Assembly: GCA_023150935.1 (NCBI GenBank)
Contig: JAKLJW010000009.1
Coordinates: forward strand, 62,001 to 126,000
Source: Candidatus Binatia bacterium
Lineage (GTDB): Bacteria; Desulfobacterota; Binatia; HRBIN30
Reading direction: 5' to 3'
Length of the DNA: 64,000 bases
Positions 14,355 to 22,809 of this stretch are shown here, one piece after another. Each line of letters starts with the position of its first letter. Position 1 is the first letter of the stretch. Both the position numbers and the translations under genes were made by a program. The notes under the pieces are model-generated. The model saw only the letters and a program-made list of their open reading frames with translations. It made no database searches and was not told where the DNA came from.

Positions 14355-14444
14355 CAGGCGCCCGAAAAGGACCCGGCCCCCCCGGGGACGCATCGCCCCT
14401 TGAACCACGGACCTCTGGCTCGCTACGTCACGGCTCAGACCCGC

Positions 14445-15464
14445 ATGAACACCGCCGACATCCAGGACCGACTCGCCGACTTCATCGCCGCACAACTCGG
14501 GATCGCCGCCGTCGCGATCACGGATCTCCACCGCCTTGCCGGCGGGGCGTCGCGCGAGATCTGGTCACTCGAGCTTGCGTACCGAGACGGCGACGAGACG
14601 ATCTCCAGGCGTCTTGTCTTGCGGCGCGATCCGCACGCCGCCGGCGCCGGCACGGCCGGCGGGCAGGAGTTCCGGCTTCTGCGCGCCGCGTACGCCAGCG
14701 GCGTACCGGTGCCGCGCGTTTACTGGTACAGCGACGATCCGGACGTCCTCGAGGCACCGTTTTTTCTGATGGACCGGATCGACGGCGAGACGATCCCGCG
14801 CAAGCTGCTGCGCGACCCCGCCCTCGCGGCAGCCCGCGCCGGCATGGCAGCGCAATTCGGTCGCATTCTTGCCGCGATCCACGGCATAGACCGGGTCGCC
14901 CACGGCCTGGATTTCCTGACTGCGCCGAGCGACGGCCAGTCGCCGGCACAAAACGAGCTCGATCGCTTCGAACAGATCTATCGCGGCATCACCCTCGATC
15001 CCCATCCCGCCTTCGAGCTGGCCTTTCGCTGGTTGCGTTCGCACATGCCCGGGGGTGCGGAGTGCGTCGTCGTCCACGGCGACTACCGTATGGGCAACGT
15101 CATCTGCGGTCCGGAAGGTATTCGTGCGGTGCTTGACTGGGAGTTGGCGCACGTAGGCGATCCGATGGAGGATCTCGGCTGGCTGTGCGTCCGTTCGTGG
15201 CGCTTCGGCAACGACGATCGGCCGGTTGGCGGGGTCGGCGCACGCGATGAACTGTTCGACGCCTACGCCGGGTCGAGCGGCCGAGCGGTGGACCCGGAGC
15301 GGGTGCGCTACTGGGAGATTCTCGGCAACCTCAAGTGGGGCATAATCACCATTATCCAGGCGCGAACTTATCTCGACGGCCATCATCGGAGCGTCGAACA
15401 CGCCAGCATCGGTCGCCGCACGGCGGAGACGGAGATGGAGTTGTTGGAGCTAATCGGAAGCTGA
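14445..15464 (+). CDS. APH-type phosphotransferase (ACAD10/FadE-associated)
   Basis: 339 residues from the ATG at 14445; a TTG at 14400 would add 15 residues. The aminoglycoside-phosphotransferase fold shows the P-loop strand LAGGASREIWSLEL, the catalytic loop VVHGDYRMGNV (Asp and Asn) and the metal-binding AVLDWELAHVGDP. This ACAD10-N-terminal-like subfamily is associated with acyl-CoA metabolism (phosphorylation of hydroxyacyl-CoA in the mammalian homologue), not drug resistance. In related genomes it is usually followed directly by a DUF6285 gene; here that gene lies 2.4 kb away beyond an R-M cassette. Confidence 0.88.
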   Translation: MNTADIQDRLADFIAAQLGIAAVAITDLHRLAGGASREIWSLELAYRDGDETISRRLVLRRDPHAAGAGTAGGQEFRLLRAAYASGVPVPRVYWYSDDPDVLEAPFFLMDRIDGETIPRKLLRDPALAAARAGMAAQFGRILAAIHGIDRVAHGLDFLTAPSDGQSPAQNELDRFEQIYRGITLDPHPAFELAFRWLRSHMPGGAECVVVHGDYRMGNVICGPEGIRAVLDWELAHVGDPMEDLGWLCVRSWRFGNDDRPVGGVGARDELFDAYAGSSGRAVDPERVRYWEILGNLKWGIITIIQARTYLDGHHRSVEHASIGRRTAETEMELLELIGS

Positions 15465-15566
15465 ACGAAGGAGGAGTGCGCCTGGAACAGGCCGTTGGAC
15501 GGCACGAGGACGGGCAGCCGAGGATGGGACACACAAATCCTGACACTGACAATGGTTGGAGCGAGA

Positions 15567-16376
15567 ATGGCCAAGGCATCTGATGCCGAGTACCTGGAAA
15601 TCATCACTGGCGCTATCAGCGTCTGTGCCGACTACCGGCCGCGCTTCGGGCACGGGCGCAAGGCCGGTTTCACCGTGGGGGAATTCCAGAAGCTCTATCG
15701 AGCGGACCCCTTCTACTCTTGGTTCGGCCTCGACAATCCACTCATGTATGCGGCTCACAGGACAGCCGGCGGAATGACGTCCGTCTACCGGCAGATCGGC
15801 ATCGGGTGTCAGTGGGTCTTCAATCGGGTCCTTCGGGATTCGCTGAACATCGACGAGGAAGCCGCCAACTGGTCGTATAGCGTCCCGGAATCGAGTGGTG
15901 GCCGAGAACGAACGCTCTCCTTGGATGCGAGGATTCCAACGACGGCGCTACCGCCCGGTCCGCGAGGGGATGCCGTGCGTTCGTGGCTCGCGGAGTCCGC
16001 GCGACATCTCGAACTTACCAGGAAGGCAGCGCGAGGCCTTCAGGGCGCAGTATTCGAGGTGCGCCAAGGATACAAGAGCAAAGACTCGAAGCGTCAGAAT
16101 GCTGACGTTGCCAACGCAGCAAACGCCTATGCGCACCAATACCTGCCGGTCGTCGCACTTCTCTCCACCCAGATGGATTCTGACGTTGCGGAGCGCTATC
16201 GCCGCGCCCGCTGGCTTCTTCTCGTCGGGAATACGTCAGGCTCTGCGTTTGACAGCACATACGTTTTTCTACGGGAGGTAGTAGGCTACGATCTTGCAGG
16301 ATTCTTCCGACGCAATGCTGCCTCACTTCGCGCAACTGTCGATGCGGTCCTGCGGAGCCTGCTCAGTGAAAAGTGA
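15567..16376 (+). CDS. Probable type II restriction endonuclease
   Basis: 269 residues from the ATG at 15567, with GGAG 5 nt upstream; ATG 15552 and TTG 15495 are alternatives. Residues 161-190 hold a conserved-looking core, FEVRQGYKSKDSKRQNAD (E164, K170, D173), compatible with a PD-(D/E)XK-type active site, followed by LPVVALLSTQMDSDVAERY and VVGYDLAGFF. The family name is not certain, but the 10-bp spacing to a DNA methyltransferase makes a restriction enzyme the best reading. Base composition is visibly less GC-biased than flanking genes, suggesting transfer. Confidence 0.75.
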   Translation: MAKASDAEYLEIITGAISVCADYRPRFGHGRKAGFTVGEFQKLYRADPFYSWFGLDNPLMYAAHRTAGGMTSVYRQIGIGCQWVFNRVLRDSLNIDEEAANWSYSVPESSGGRERTLSLDARIPTTALPPGPRGDAVRSWLAESARHLELTRKAARGLQGAVFEVRQGYKSKDSKRQNADVANAANAYAHQYLPVVALLSTQMDSDVAERYRRARWLLLVGNTSGSAFDSTYVFLREVVGYDLAGFFRRNAASLRATVDAVLRSLLSEK

Positions 16377-16386
16377 ACGGACTCGA

Positions 16387-17625
16387 ATGAACTTCTTGCG
16401 AACTGAACCAGACGGCCATCTCCGCCGCAGGGACCACCTCACCTTCAAGGGGAACCGGTCCCAGGGTCGGCACGGTTGGCTTCGTCTTACGCCAGCCTAC
16501 TCACTTCATCTGGTTCAAGGTCTCGTCGCTGGGCTATCCCCCGAAGACGTCGTCCTCGACCCGTTTTGCGGGACTGGGACTACCGCGCTAGCCTGCTCGG
16601 GGCAGGGCATCGCCTGTGACACGGTCGACTTGAACCCTTTCCTCGTTTGGCTGGCATCTGCGAAGTGTGCATCTTACGACGAGGCAGAGATACGGCATGC
16701 CAATATGGTGGCTCAGCAAGCCGTATCGCAGGGAGTGAACGGGAAGCACGCCTGGGTTCCCCCGATCCAGGACATTCATAAGTGGTGGTCCGATTCGACG
16801 CTCCACGCGCTGTCAGGGCTGTTCGCCCGGATATCCGAGGAGCCAGCCTCCCGGGCGCGCGATCTCCTCCGCATCGCTTTCTGCCGTACCGTGATCGAGA
16901 CGGCCGCGGTCAGCTTCCGGCACCAGTCGATGTCGTTTCGGCGGGCCGACACACAGCCCACGTTGTTCGACGAACCGGCTTCTCAAATCGTCGCGGGTCA
17001 CTTCGAGCGCGCCCTTGCTGGTGTTCTCGATACCGCAGCCGAGACGCCGACGGGGATCGTCGGTGTCTATCTCGGAGATTCACGGAACCTCGATCGGCTC
17101 CTCCCACCAGAACGGTATTCGGCGGTCATCACTTCGCCACCGTATCCCAACCGGATGAGCTACATCCGCGAGTTGCGACCCTACATGTATTGGCTCGGCT
17201 ACCTCACTGATGGTCGTCAGGCCGGGGAGCTGGACTGGAAGGCGATCGGCGGAACGTGGGGATGTGCAACGAGTCTCGTCGCGAAGTGGGAACCAAGTAC
17301 GAGGATTACCGTTTCCTGGGGGCCGTTCGACGCCTGTATCAAGGGGATCAAAGGACATAGCGATCTTCTTGGTCGCTATGTCCACAAGTACTTCGAAGAT
17401 GCTGTCCTCCATGTGGAAAGTCTCGTAAGGGTTCTCGCCCGCGGGGCGCGGGTTCATTACGTCGTCGGCAACTCGAAGTTCTACGACGTGCTGCTTCCCA
17501 CGGAAGAGATCTACGCCGCGATATTCCGGGCCGCTGGCCTGGGAAATGTGGCGGTCGAGCGGTTCAGAAAGCGGACCTCGAAGAAGGAGCTGTTCGAGTT
17601 TGTCGTTCATGGTACGAAACCATAG
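16387..17625 (+). CDS. Type II DNA adenine/N4-cytosine methyltransferase
   Basis: 412 residues from the ATG at 16387. The SAM-binding motif I LDPFCGTGTT is at 57-66 and the catalytic motif IV TSPPYPN at 249-255; motif X-like residues (RHGWLRLTPAYS) precede motif I. The order X-I-(about 185-residue target recognition region)-IV suggests the alpha arrangement. TSPPY is compatible with exocyclic amino methylation of A or C. It would protect host DNA against the upstream endonuclease. Recognition sequence unknown. Composition, like its partner's, is less GC-rich than neighbours. Confidence 0.9.
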   Translation: MNFLRTEPDGHLRRRDHLTFKGNRSQGRHGWLRLTPAYSLHLVQGLVAGLSPEDVVLDPFCGTGTTALACSGQGIACDTVDLNPFLVWLASAKCASYDEAEIRHANMVAQQAVSQGVNGKHAWVPPIQDIHKWWSDSTLHALSGLFARISEEPASRARDLLRIAFCRTVIETAAVSFRHQSMSFRRADTQPTLFDEPASQIVAGHFERALAGVLDTAAETPTGIVGVYLGDSRNLDRLLPPERYSAVITSPPYPNRMSYIRELRPYMYWLGYLTDGRQAGELDWKAIGGTWGCATSLVAKWEPSTRITVSWGPFDACIKGIKGHSDLLGRYVHKYFEDAVLHVESLVRVLARGARVHYVVGNSKFYDVLLPTEEIYAAIFRAAGLGNVAVERFRKRTSKKELFEFVVHGTKP

Positions 17626-17830
17626 ATGGCCTACCGGTGCGCCGTCTAACGCATAGCGGTTTGGAGTGGACGGCCCGCCGCTGAACCGGCGCGCTGGCGG
17701 TCGGGCGGTTGCCGGTTCGGTGAGTCGCGTTGGATTTCACGACGACCCGACGACCCGACGGCCCAGTCCGTAACGACTCACCGACTGACAGCCTGGTAAG
17801 TAACAGCCTGCACCCCGCCGAATCGCGCCC

Positions 17831-18253
17831 ATGCAAGACCGACCCACGTACATGGAGCTGTTGAACGCCGTCCAACAGTTCATCGAAAACGACGTCGTCC
17901 CGGCACTGGAGGGACCGAAGAAGTATCATGCCCGCGTTGCCGCCAACGTCCTCGCCATCGTCAGCCGTGAACTCGCGACCGAGGAAACGCACCTGCGCAG
18001 CGAATGGGAACGCCTGGGCACTCTGCTCGACGACGACGCTCCGCCGCCGGTGGGGCGCGAGGCGCTGCGCACCCGGCTGCGCCGGCGCAACCTGGCGCTC
18101 TGCGAACGCATTCGCCGCGGCGACGCCGACGCCGGACCGTGGCGCGCGGCGGTCTGGGAGCACGTACGGCAGACCGTGGTAGAAAAGCTCACGGTGGCGG
18201 ACCCGAGACCTCCCTCCACATCACCGGCGTCGTCTCCGGGCACGCCTGGGTGA
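17831..18253 (+). CDS. DUF6285 family protein
   Basis: 140 residues. The helical N-terminal domain (PTYMELLNAVQQFIENDVVP, then KYHARVAANVLAIVSREL) is typical of DUF6285, small proteins normally encoded with the APH-type phosphotransferase and acyl-CoA dehydrogenase. Role unknown, possibly an acyl-CoA pathway accessory. The final 15 residues (Pro/Ser-rich) lie in a 65-bp antisense overlap with the convergent acetyltransferase gene and are probably non-conserved. Confidence 0.75.
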   Translation: MQDRPTYMELLNAVQQFIENDVVPALEGPKKYHARVAANVLAIVSRELATEETHLRSEWERLGTLLDDDAPPPVGREALRTRLRRRNLALCERIRRGDADAGPWRAAVWEHVRQTVVEKLTVADPRPPSTSPASSPGTPG

Positions 18254-18686
18254 ATTCCTCCGACGCGAGCACTGCCGGATCGACGCGGCGGCGCTCGATG
18301 CGCTCGAAACCCAGACGATTGAAGAACCCTTCGGCGGTATCGGTGAGCAAGTATACCCGGGTCACCCCGGCGGCCTGCGCCGCGGCCAGCGCCGCGCCCG
18401 CCAGCGCCTGACCGAGCCCGCGTCGACGCCAGGCGGACACCACCGCCAGCGACCGCAACAACGCGGCGCGCCCGTACACCTCCAGCGCCACACAACCGAC
18501 CACCTCGCCATCGACACGTGCCACGAGCGCCCGCGCGAAGTGCGCGGCGAGGCCGGCCTGTGGCAGATCGCACCGCGCCAGCAGCTCCAGGACCGCAGCG
18601 AGGTCCGCCGGCCGCGCCGACTCGATTACCGGCGGTCGTCGAGCCTCTCGGCCTCGCCGGCCCGCCCGGAAAGAGCTGTCGTACAT
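18189..18686 (-). CDS. GNAT acetyltransferase, ArsN2-like
   Basis: 165 residues from the ATG at 18686. GNAT fold with the acetyl-CoA loop SAWRRRGLGQALAGAAL (R/Q-x-x-G-x-G/A type), preceded by the beta-strand VGCVALEVYGRAALLRSLAV, and ending YLLTDTAEGFFNRLGFERI and EEFTQACP. This pattern matches ArsN2-type arsenic-resistance N-acetyltransferases as I recall them, which acylate organoarsenicals or amino-acid-like compounds. No arsR, arsC or arsM gene is nearby, so arsenic specificity is unproven. 11 bp downstream of the cyclase gene, probably co-transcribed. Confidence 0.75.
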   Translation of the reverse strand: MYDSSFRAGRRGREARRPPVIESARPADLAAVLELLARCDLPQAGLAAHFARALVARVDGEVVGCVALEVYGRAALLRSLAVVSAWRRRGLGQALAGAALAAAQAAGVTRVYLLTDTAEGFFNRLGFERIERRRVDPAVLASEEFTQACPETTPVMWREVSGPPP

Positions 18687-18697
18687 GGCGGGAAGCG

Positions 18698-21064
18698 TTA
18701 CGCCGGCCCAGAGACCGCCGCCATCGCAAGCAGCCGGAACGCCGACTGCGGCTGCTGAAAGCCCTTGAGGTGGAGTTCCCCGGTCGACTCGGCGACGAAC
18801 CGCCCGTCGAGCTCCCCGAAGCTCCGGGCAGAAATAATTATCTCGCCCGGGCCGGCGAAATCCGACAGGCGGGCAGCCAGGTTGGTGACGTTGCCGATAA
18901 CCGCGTAGTCCCGTCGCCCCTCGTAGCCGATGAATCCACAGGTGGCGTAGCCGGTGTGGATGCCCATCCCCGCGTGAATGCCGTAGCCCTTGCGCGTCCA
19001 CTTCGCGCGCAACCGCTCGACGTCGGCGCGCATCGCCAGAGCCATCTGCGCCGCGCGCTCGACGTGATCGGGCTGATCGACGGGATCGTTGAAAAACACC
19101 ATGAACCCGTCGCCGGCAAAGCGCTCGAGCGTACCCTCGTACTCCGCGATCCGGGCCCCCATGGCGCAGTGGTATTCGTCCAGCGTCGAAATCACCTCCT
19201 CCGGTTCGACCGTGTCGGAAAAGGAAGTGAAGCCGCGCAGGTCGGCAAACAGCACCGTCACCAGTTTGCGCTGGCTACCGAGCTCGGCGGCGCCGCCACG
19301 GGCCATTACCTGATCGATGATCTGCGGCGGGAAATAGCGCTTGAGATCGGCGAACTCCCGCTCGCGGGCGACCAGCCGTTCCGTCGCCGCAACGCGCATG
19401 ACTGCCTGCACCGCTTGTTGTCCGGCGGCCGCCAGGGCGTCGACGTCTGCCTGTTCGTAGGGGTCGTTGGACTTGCGCGCACCGACCGCCAGTCCCCCAA
19501 CGACGCGCTGTTCGTGCACCAGCGGCACCAGCAGCGTCGCGCCAAGCCGGTCGAACCCGGCTTCGCACTCGGCACGTACATTGACATACTGAGGTTCGAC
19601 CGCGAGCTGCGCCCGCAGCACGTCCCGACGCGTCGCGCGCACGAGCTGCACGATCGGCTCGGCCTCGATCGGCACGGCGCCGCCGGGCACCACACCGGCG
19701 GCACGGCTGTGTTCGCGATCGTCGACGGCACCGGGCAGCAGGAACGCCACCGTGCTGCGGGCGTCGCACAGTCGTGCTGGCGCAAGCGCCGCCACGTCCA
19801 ACACGTCGGGCACCGTCACCGCCGCGGCAAGGTCGGTGCCGACGTCGCGCAGCAGTTCCGCAAACCGTGCCCGTTGCGGGTAGAGTCGAGAATTGAGCCG
19901 CGCCTCGAAGCGCGGCCAGAAGTAGAGCAACGGGAACAGCAAGGCGCCCACCGCGTACGGTCGCACCGACACCAGCAGGAACGCAACGACGCTGAGAATG
20001 GCGACCGCCGCCGTGTACAGCACCGCTTTGCGCACGGCGATGCGCGCGTTCATCAACGCCGGACGCAGCGTCACGCGCGCCAGCGCAAGGACGAAGACGG
20101 CCACCGGCCACGTGAGGAAGCGGCTGTCGATCTCCAGCGCCCCGAAGGTCTCCCGCGCGAATTGCACCAGACCGAACGGCATAAGACCGACCACCACCCC
20201 GGCGAGCAGAATCCGCGCCCGCTGCGCAACCAGCGGGTCGGCGCGGTGGACCGCCAACCGCGCACAACGGAAGGTGAACGCGCCAAGCCCGATCAGCAGC
20301 ACGCCCGCGCTGATGTTGCGCGCGTACGCGAAAACACCCTCGAATCCGGCCCCGGCCCCGGCAAGATTGGCGGCGGCTTGCAGGGCGCCGGCACCGTACA
20401 CCCACCAGAGCACTCCGGGCCGGCGCACCAGCAACGGGTGAACCACGGGAAAAGCCAGCAGCATGTGGAACGGCACGTAAGGCACCAGGCCGACGACAAA
20501 GAAGAAATAGTCGGCGTTCCAGCCGTGCGCCTCGTCGATCGGGACAAATCCCGTCAAGAGCGTCCCGCCAACGACGCTGCACAGCGACAGCAAGGCCCAG
20601 CTCGGGGTCTCGTAGGGACGCAGCAGAAAGACGGTAACGCCGACGAACAGGAACAGCAGGGCAATGACATCGGTCGCCCCCTGCGTGAAAACGAAGTCGT
20701 CCCATTCCCAGGGCCGCACGGCGATCGTGATCTCACGCAGCTCACCGCTCGCACTCCGCATCGTAATGGTGTTGGTCGCCCCGATGTCGGTCACGACGTT
20801 GGGGCCCGTGGTCTGTCCCCGCAACGCCGCCGCCGATACGTCAAGGCCGTTTATCCGGAGAATGCGTCCACCACCCCGCAAGCCGGCCTCGGAGGCGTCG
20901 CCGTGCGTCGGCGAGATGGTCTGACCATCAAGCATCCAACCCACGTTCGGCGTGCCGAACCGGTCGAACTTATCCGCGAAGGCAAGCGCCAGTCCTACCA
21001 ATGATAACGCAACGAAAAATGCGAAGACCGCCTTCTGAACCGGCGTTCCGTCGAGCAGCGACAT
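18698..21064 (-). CDS. Membrane class III adenylate/guanylate cyclase with PDZ-like and GAF domains
   Basis: 788 residues from the ATG at 21064. Order: TM1 (about 12-30); an extracytoplasmic PDZ-like segment (EAGLRGGGRILRINGLDVS, about 30-115); about seven further membrane helices (about 125-345); a GAF-like domain (about 395-560); and a C-terminal cyclase domain (about 595-770). Catalytic features are present: FADLRGF (metal Asp), FAGDGFMVFF (second metal Asp), and NVTNLAARL (transition-state Asn and Arg). Likely makes cAMP in response to envelope and small-molecule signals. Base specificity not certain. Confidence 0.88.
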   Translation of the reverse strand: MSLLDGTPVQKAVFAFFVALSLVGLALAFADKFDRFGTPNVGWMLDGQTISPTHGDASEAGLRGGGRILRINGLDVSAAALRGQTTGPNVVTDIGATNTITMRSASGELREITIAVRPWEWDDFVFTQGATDVIALLFLFVGVTVFLLRPYETPSWALLSLCSVVGGTLLTGFVPIDEAHGWNADYFFFVVGLVPYVPFHMLLAFPVVHPLLVRRPGVLWWVYGAGALQAAANLAGAGAGFEGVFAYARNISAGVLLIGLGAFTFRCARLAVHRADPLVAQRARILLAGVVVGLMPFGLVQFARETFGALEIDSRFLTWPVAVFVLALARVTLRPALMNARIAVRKAVLYTAAVAILSVVAFLLVSVRPYAVGALLFPLLYFWPRFEARLNSRLYPQRARFAELLRDVGTDLAAAVTVPDVLDVAALAPARLCDARSTVAFLLPGAVDDREHSRAAGVVPGGAVPIEAEPIVQLVRATRRDVLRAQLAVEPQYVNVRAECEAGFDRLGATLLVPLVHEQRVVGGLAVGARKSNDPYEQADVDALAAAGQQAVQAVMRVAATERLVAREREFADLKRYFPPQIIDQVMARGGAAELGSQRKLVTVLFADLRGFTSFSDTVEPEEVISTLDEYHCAMGARIAEYEGTLERFAGDGFMVFFNDPVDQPDHVERAAQMALAMRADVERLRAKWTRKGYGIHAGMGIHTGYATCGFIGYEGRRDYAVIGNVTNLAARLSDFAGPGEIIISARSFGELDGRFVAESTGELHLKGFQQPQSAFRLLAMAAVSGPA

Positions 21065-21198
21065 GCGCGCCGGTACCCTAGCACACCGTCCTAACAAGGC
21101 GACCGGACCGGCGGCAAGAACCGGCGGCGGCCCCCCCGAGTTATTCGCTTGCCCTTTCGACGCCACACGAGCTACGCAACGCCAGGGAGGATTGACGG

Positions 21199-22719
21199 AT
21201 GCCGTACCTGCGCAAAACCGCCGGACGCGGGAGGTTCGTCGCGTTGGCGATAGCCCTGCTCCTCGCAACGATAACCGGCTGTGGCGACGACGACGGCGTG
21301 CCCGCATCGGGTTCGACGGCTACCGTCGCCAGCCCGATTATCGATGGACCGGTCGGCGGCGGTGCCGGCGTGCCGTTTGTCGCCACGACCGTATTCGACC
21401 TGGCCGCCGTGGGTTACACACGCGCCGAGTACTTCATTTCCGGCACCGCAACGGCCTACAGCGCCGCCGCGGAGCTATCCGAAGACGGCAAGTGGACCGT
21501 GGAACCGAACGAAACGGCGGCGTTCAGGACACGTATCCTGGTCCACCGCCCGATCGACGGGAACCGGTTCAACGGCACGGTCGTAGTCGAATGGTTGAAC
21601 GTCAGTGGCGGCCGCGACGCGGCGCCGGACTGGATCTACACGCACACCGAGTTGGTCCGCAGCGGGTACGCCTGGGTCGGCGTATCGGCGCAAATCGTTG
21701 GCGTGGAGGGCGGCGGGTCCATGCTGGGTCTGCCGGGGACGCCGCTGAAGACGGCGGACCCGGAACGGTACGGGACGCTTGTACACCCCGGCGACAGTTT
21801 CTCGTACGACATCTTCTCGCAAGCCGGTCAGGCCTTGCGGAACCCGCGGGGCCCGGCACCGCTCGGCGATTTACGTATCGCGGCGCTGCTCGCGGCCGGC
21901 GAGTCGCAATCGGCCTTCCGCATGGTCACGTACATCAACGCCATCCACCACCGTGCCCGTATTTACGACGGGTATCTCGTCCACAGTCGGGGCGGCGGCG
22001 GTCTCTCCGGGGCCCCTCTCTCCGAAGCGCCACAGCCGCGTATTGCGGTGCCGGCGGCAGCGCGCATCCGCGACGATCTCGATGCCCCCGTGCTCACCCT
22101 GCAAACCGAAACCGACCTCACCATCCTCGAGTCCGTCGCCGCTCGACAGCCCGACACGGCTGCTTTCCGACTCTGGGAAGTTGCCGGAACCGCCCACGCC
22201 GACACTTACGTGGGAGGGATTGGGGCAACCGATCTCGGCAACTCGCCCGACGCTGCCCGCCTGGTTCTCACGCAGTCAGCCGTCCCCGGCGTGACCTGCC
22301 GTCTCCCGATCAATTCCGGTCCTCATCACTTCGTCGCCAAGGCAGCTCTCTCAGCCCTCAATCGCTGGGTGCGTCTGGGCACGCCGCCGCCGTCGGCACC
22401 GCGGATCGCGGCCTCCGCCTCGCCCCCCTACACGATCGAGCGTGACCCCTACGGAAACGCGCGCGGTGGGATTCGCACGCCCCAGGTCGACGTGCCCATC
22501 GCCACGTTCTCAGGTGACGGCCGTGGCTCAATTGTCTGCCTGCTCTTTGGCACTACAACACCCTTCGACGTGGAGACACTGGCAGAACTGTACCCGACTG
22601 CCGAGGATTACGTGTCGGCGTTCAACGCCGCCACCGACCGCGCGTTGCAGACCGGGTTCATCCTCGCGCCCGACGCCGAGCTGATGAAGGCCGCGGCCGC
22701 GGATGTGTTCCGGGAGTGA
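21199..22719 (+). CDS. Lipoprotein alpha/beta hydrolase (alpha/beta-hydrolase domain family)
   Basis: 506 residues. Lipoprotein signal with lipobox ITGC (Cys near residue 32). The body resembles the alpha/beta hydrolase domain family (PF20091-like): NGTVVVEWLNVSGG and YAWVGVSAQ near the N-terminus, the nucleophile elbow GESQSA (near residue 236), an acidic residue in LQTETDLT, and a late His in GPHHFVAKAAL. Probably an envelope-anchored esterase or lactonase; substrate unknown. GGAGG lies just upstream of the start. Divergent from the cyclase gene. Confidence 0.8.
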   Translation: MPYLRKTAGRGRFVALAIALLLATITGCGDDDGVPASGSTATVASPIIDGPVGGGAGVPFVATTVFDLAAVGYTRAEYFISGTATAYSAAAELSEDGKWTVEPNETAAFRTRILVHRPIDGNRFNGTVVVEWLNVSGGRDAAPDWIYTHTELVRSGYAWVGVSAQIVGVEGGGSMLGLPGTPLKTADPERYGTLVHPGDSFSYDIFSQAGQALRNPRGPAPLGDLRIAALLAAGESQSAFRMVTYINAIHHRARIYDGYLVHSRGGGGLSGAPLSEAPQPRIAVPAAARIRDDLDAPVLTLQTETDLTILESVAARQPDTAAFRLWEVAGTAHADTYVGGIGATDLGNSPDAARLVLTQSAVPGVTCRLPINSGPHHFVAKAALSALNRWVRLGTPPPSAPRIAASASPPYTIERDPYGNARGGIRTPQVDVPIATFSGDGRGSIVCLLFGTTTPFDVETLAELYPTAEDYVSAFNAATDRALQTGFILAPDAELMKAAAADVFRE

Positions 22720-22790
22720 GTGGGGAGTGGCACGCGGTAAATGGCGAGTGGTCAGTGGTCCGCGATCCGTGGTCGGTCAAGGTCCTCAAC
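22720..22790. repeat. Low-complexity AGTGG/GTGGTC spacer between convergent genes
   Basis: The intergenic DNA is built from degenerate short units (gtgagtggggagtgg, gcgagtggtcagtggtccg, gatccgtggtcgg). This type of degenerate intergenic filler recurs in many environmental genomes, as I recall. No gene is visible in it. Confidence 0.5.
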
Positions 22791-22809
22791 TTGCCACCCG
22801 CCATCCGCC

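Noticed and set aside
14445..15464. Aminoglycoside resistance gene
   Set aside because: The phosphotransferase belongs by motif and context to the ACAD10/FadE-linked subfamily rather than to drug-modifying enzymes.
17626..17830. tRNA or attachment site at the right edge of the R-M cassette
   Set aside because: No cloverleaf or T-loop motif; only an imperfect GTGAGTCG/CGACTCAC pair and cgacgaccc microrepeats are visible.
18518..21004. 828-codon open frame antisense to the cyclase gene
   Set aside because: Arg/His/Gln-rich translation without domains; the opposite strand encodes a clear class III cyclase.
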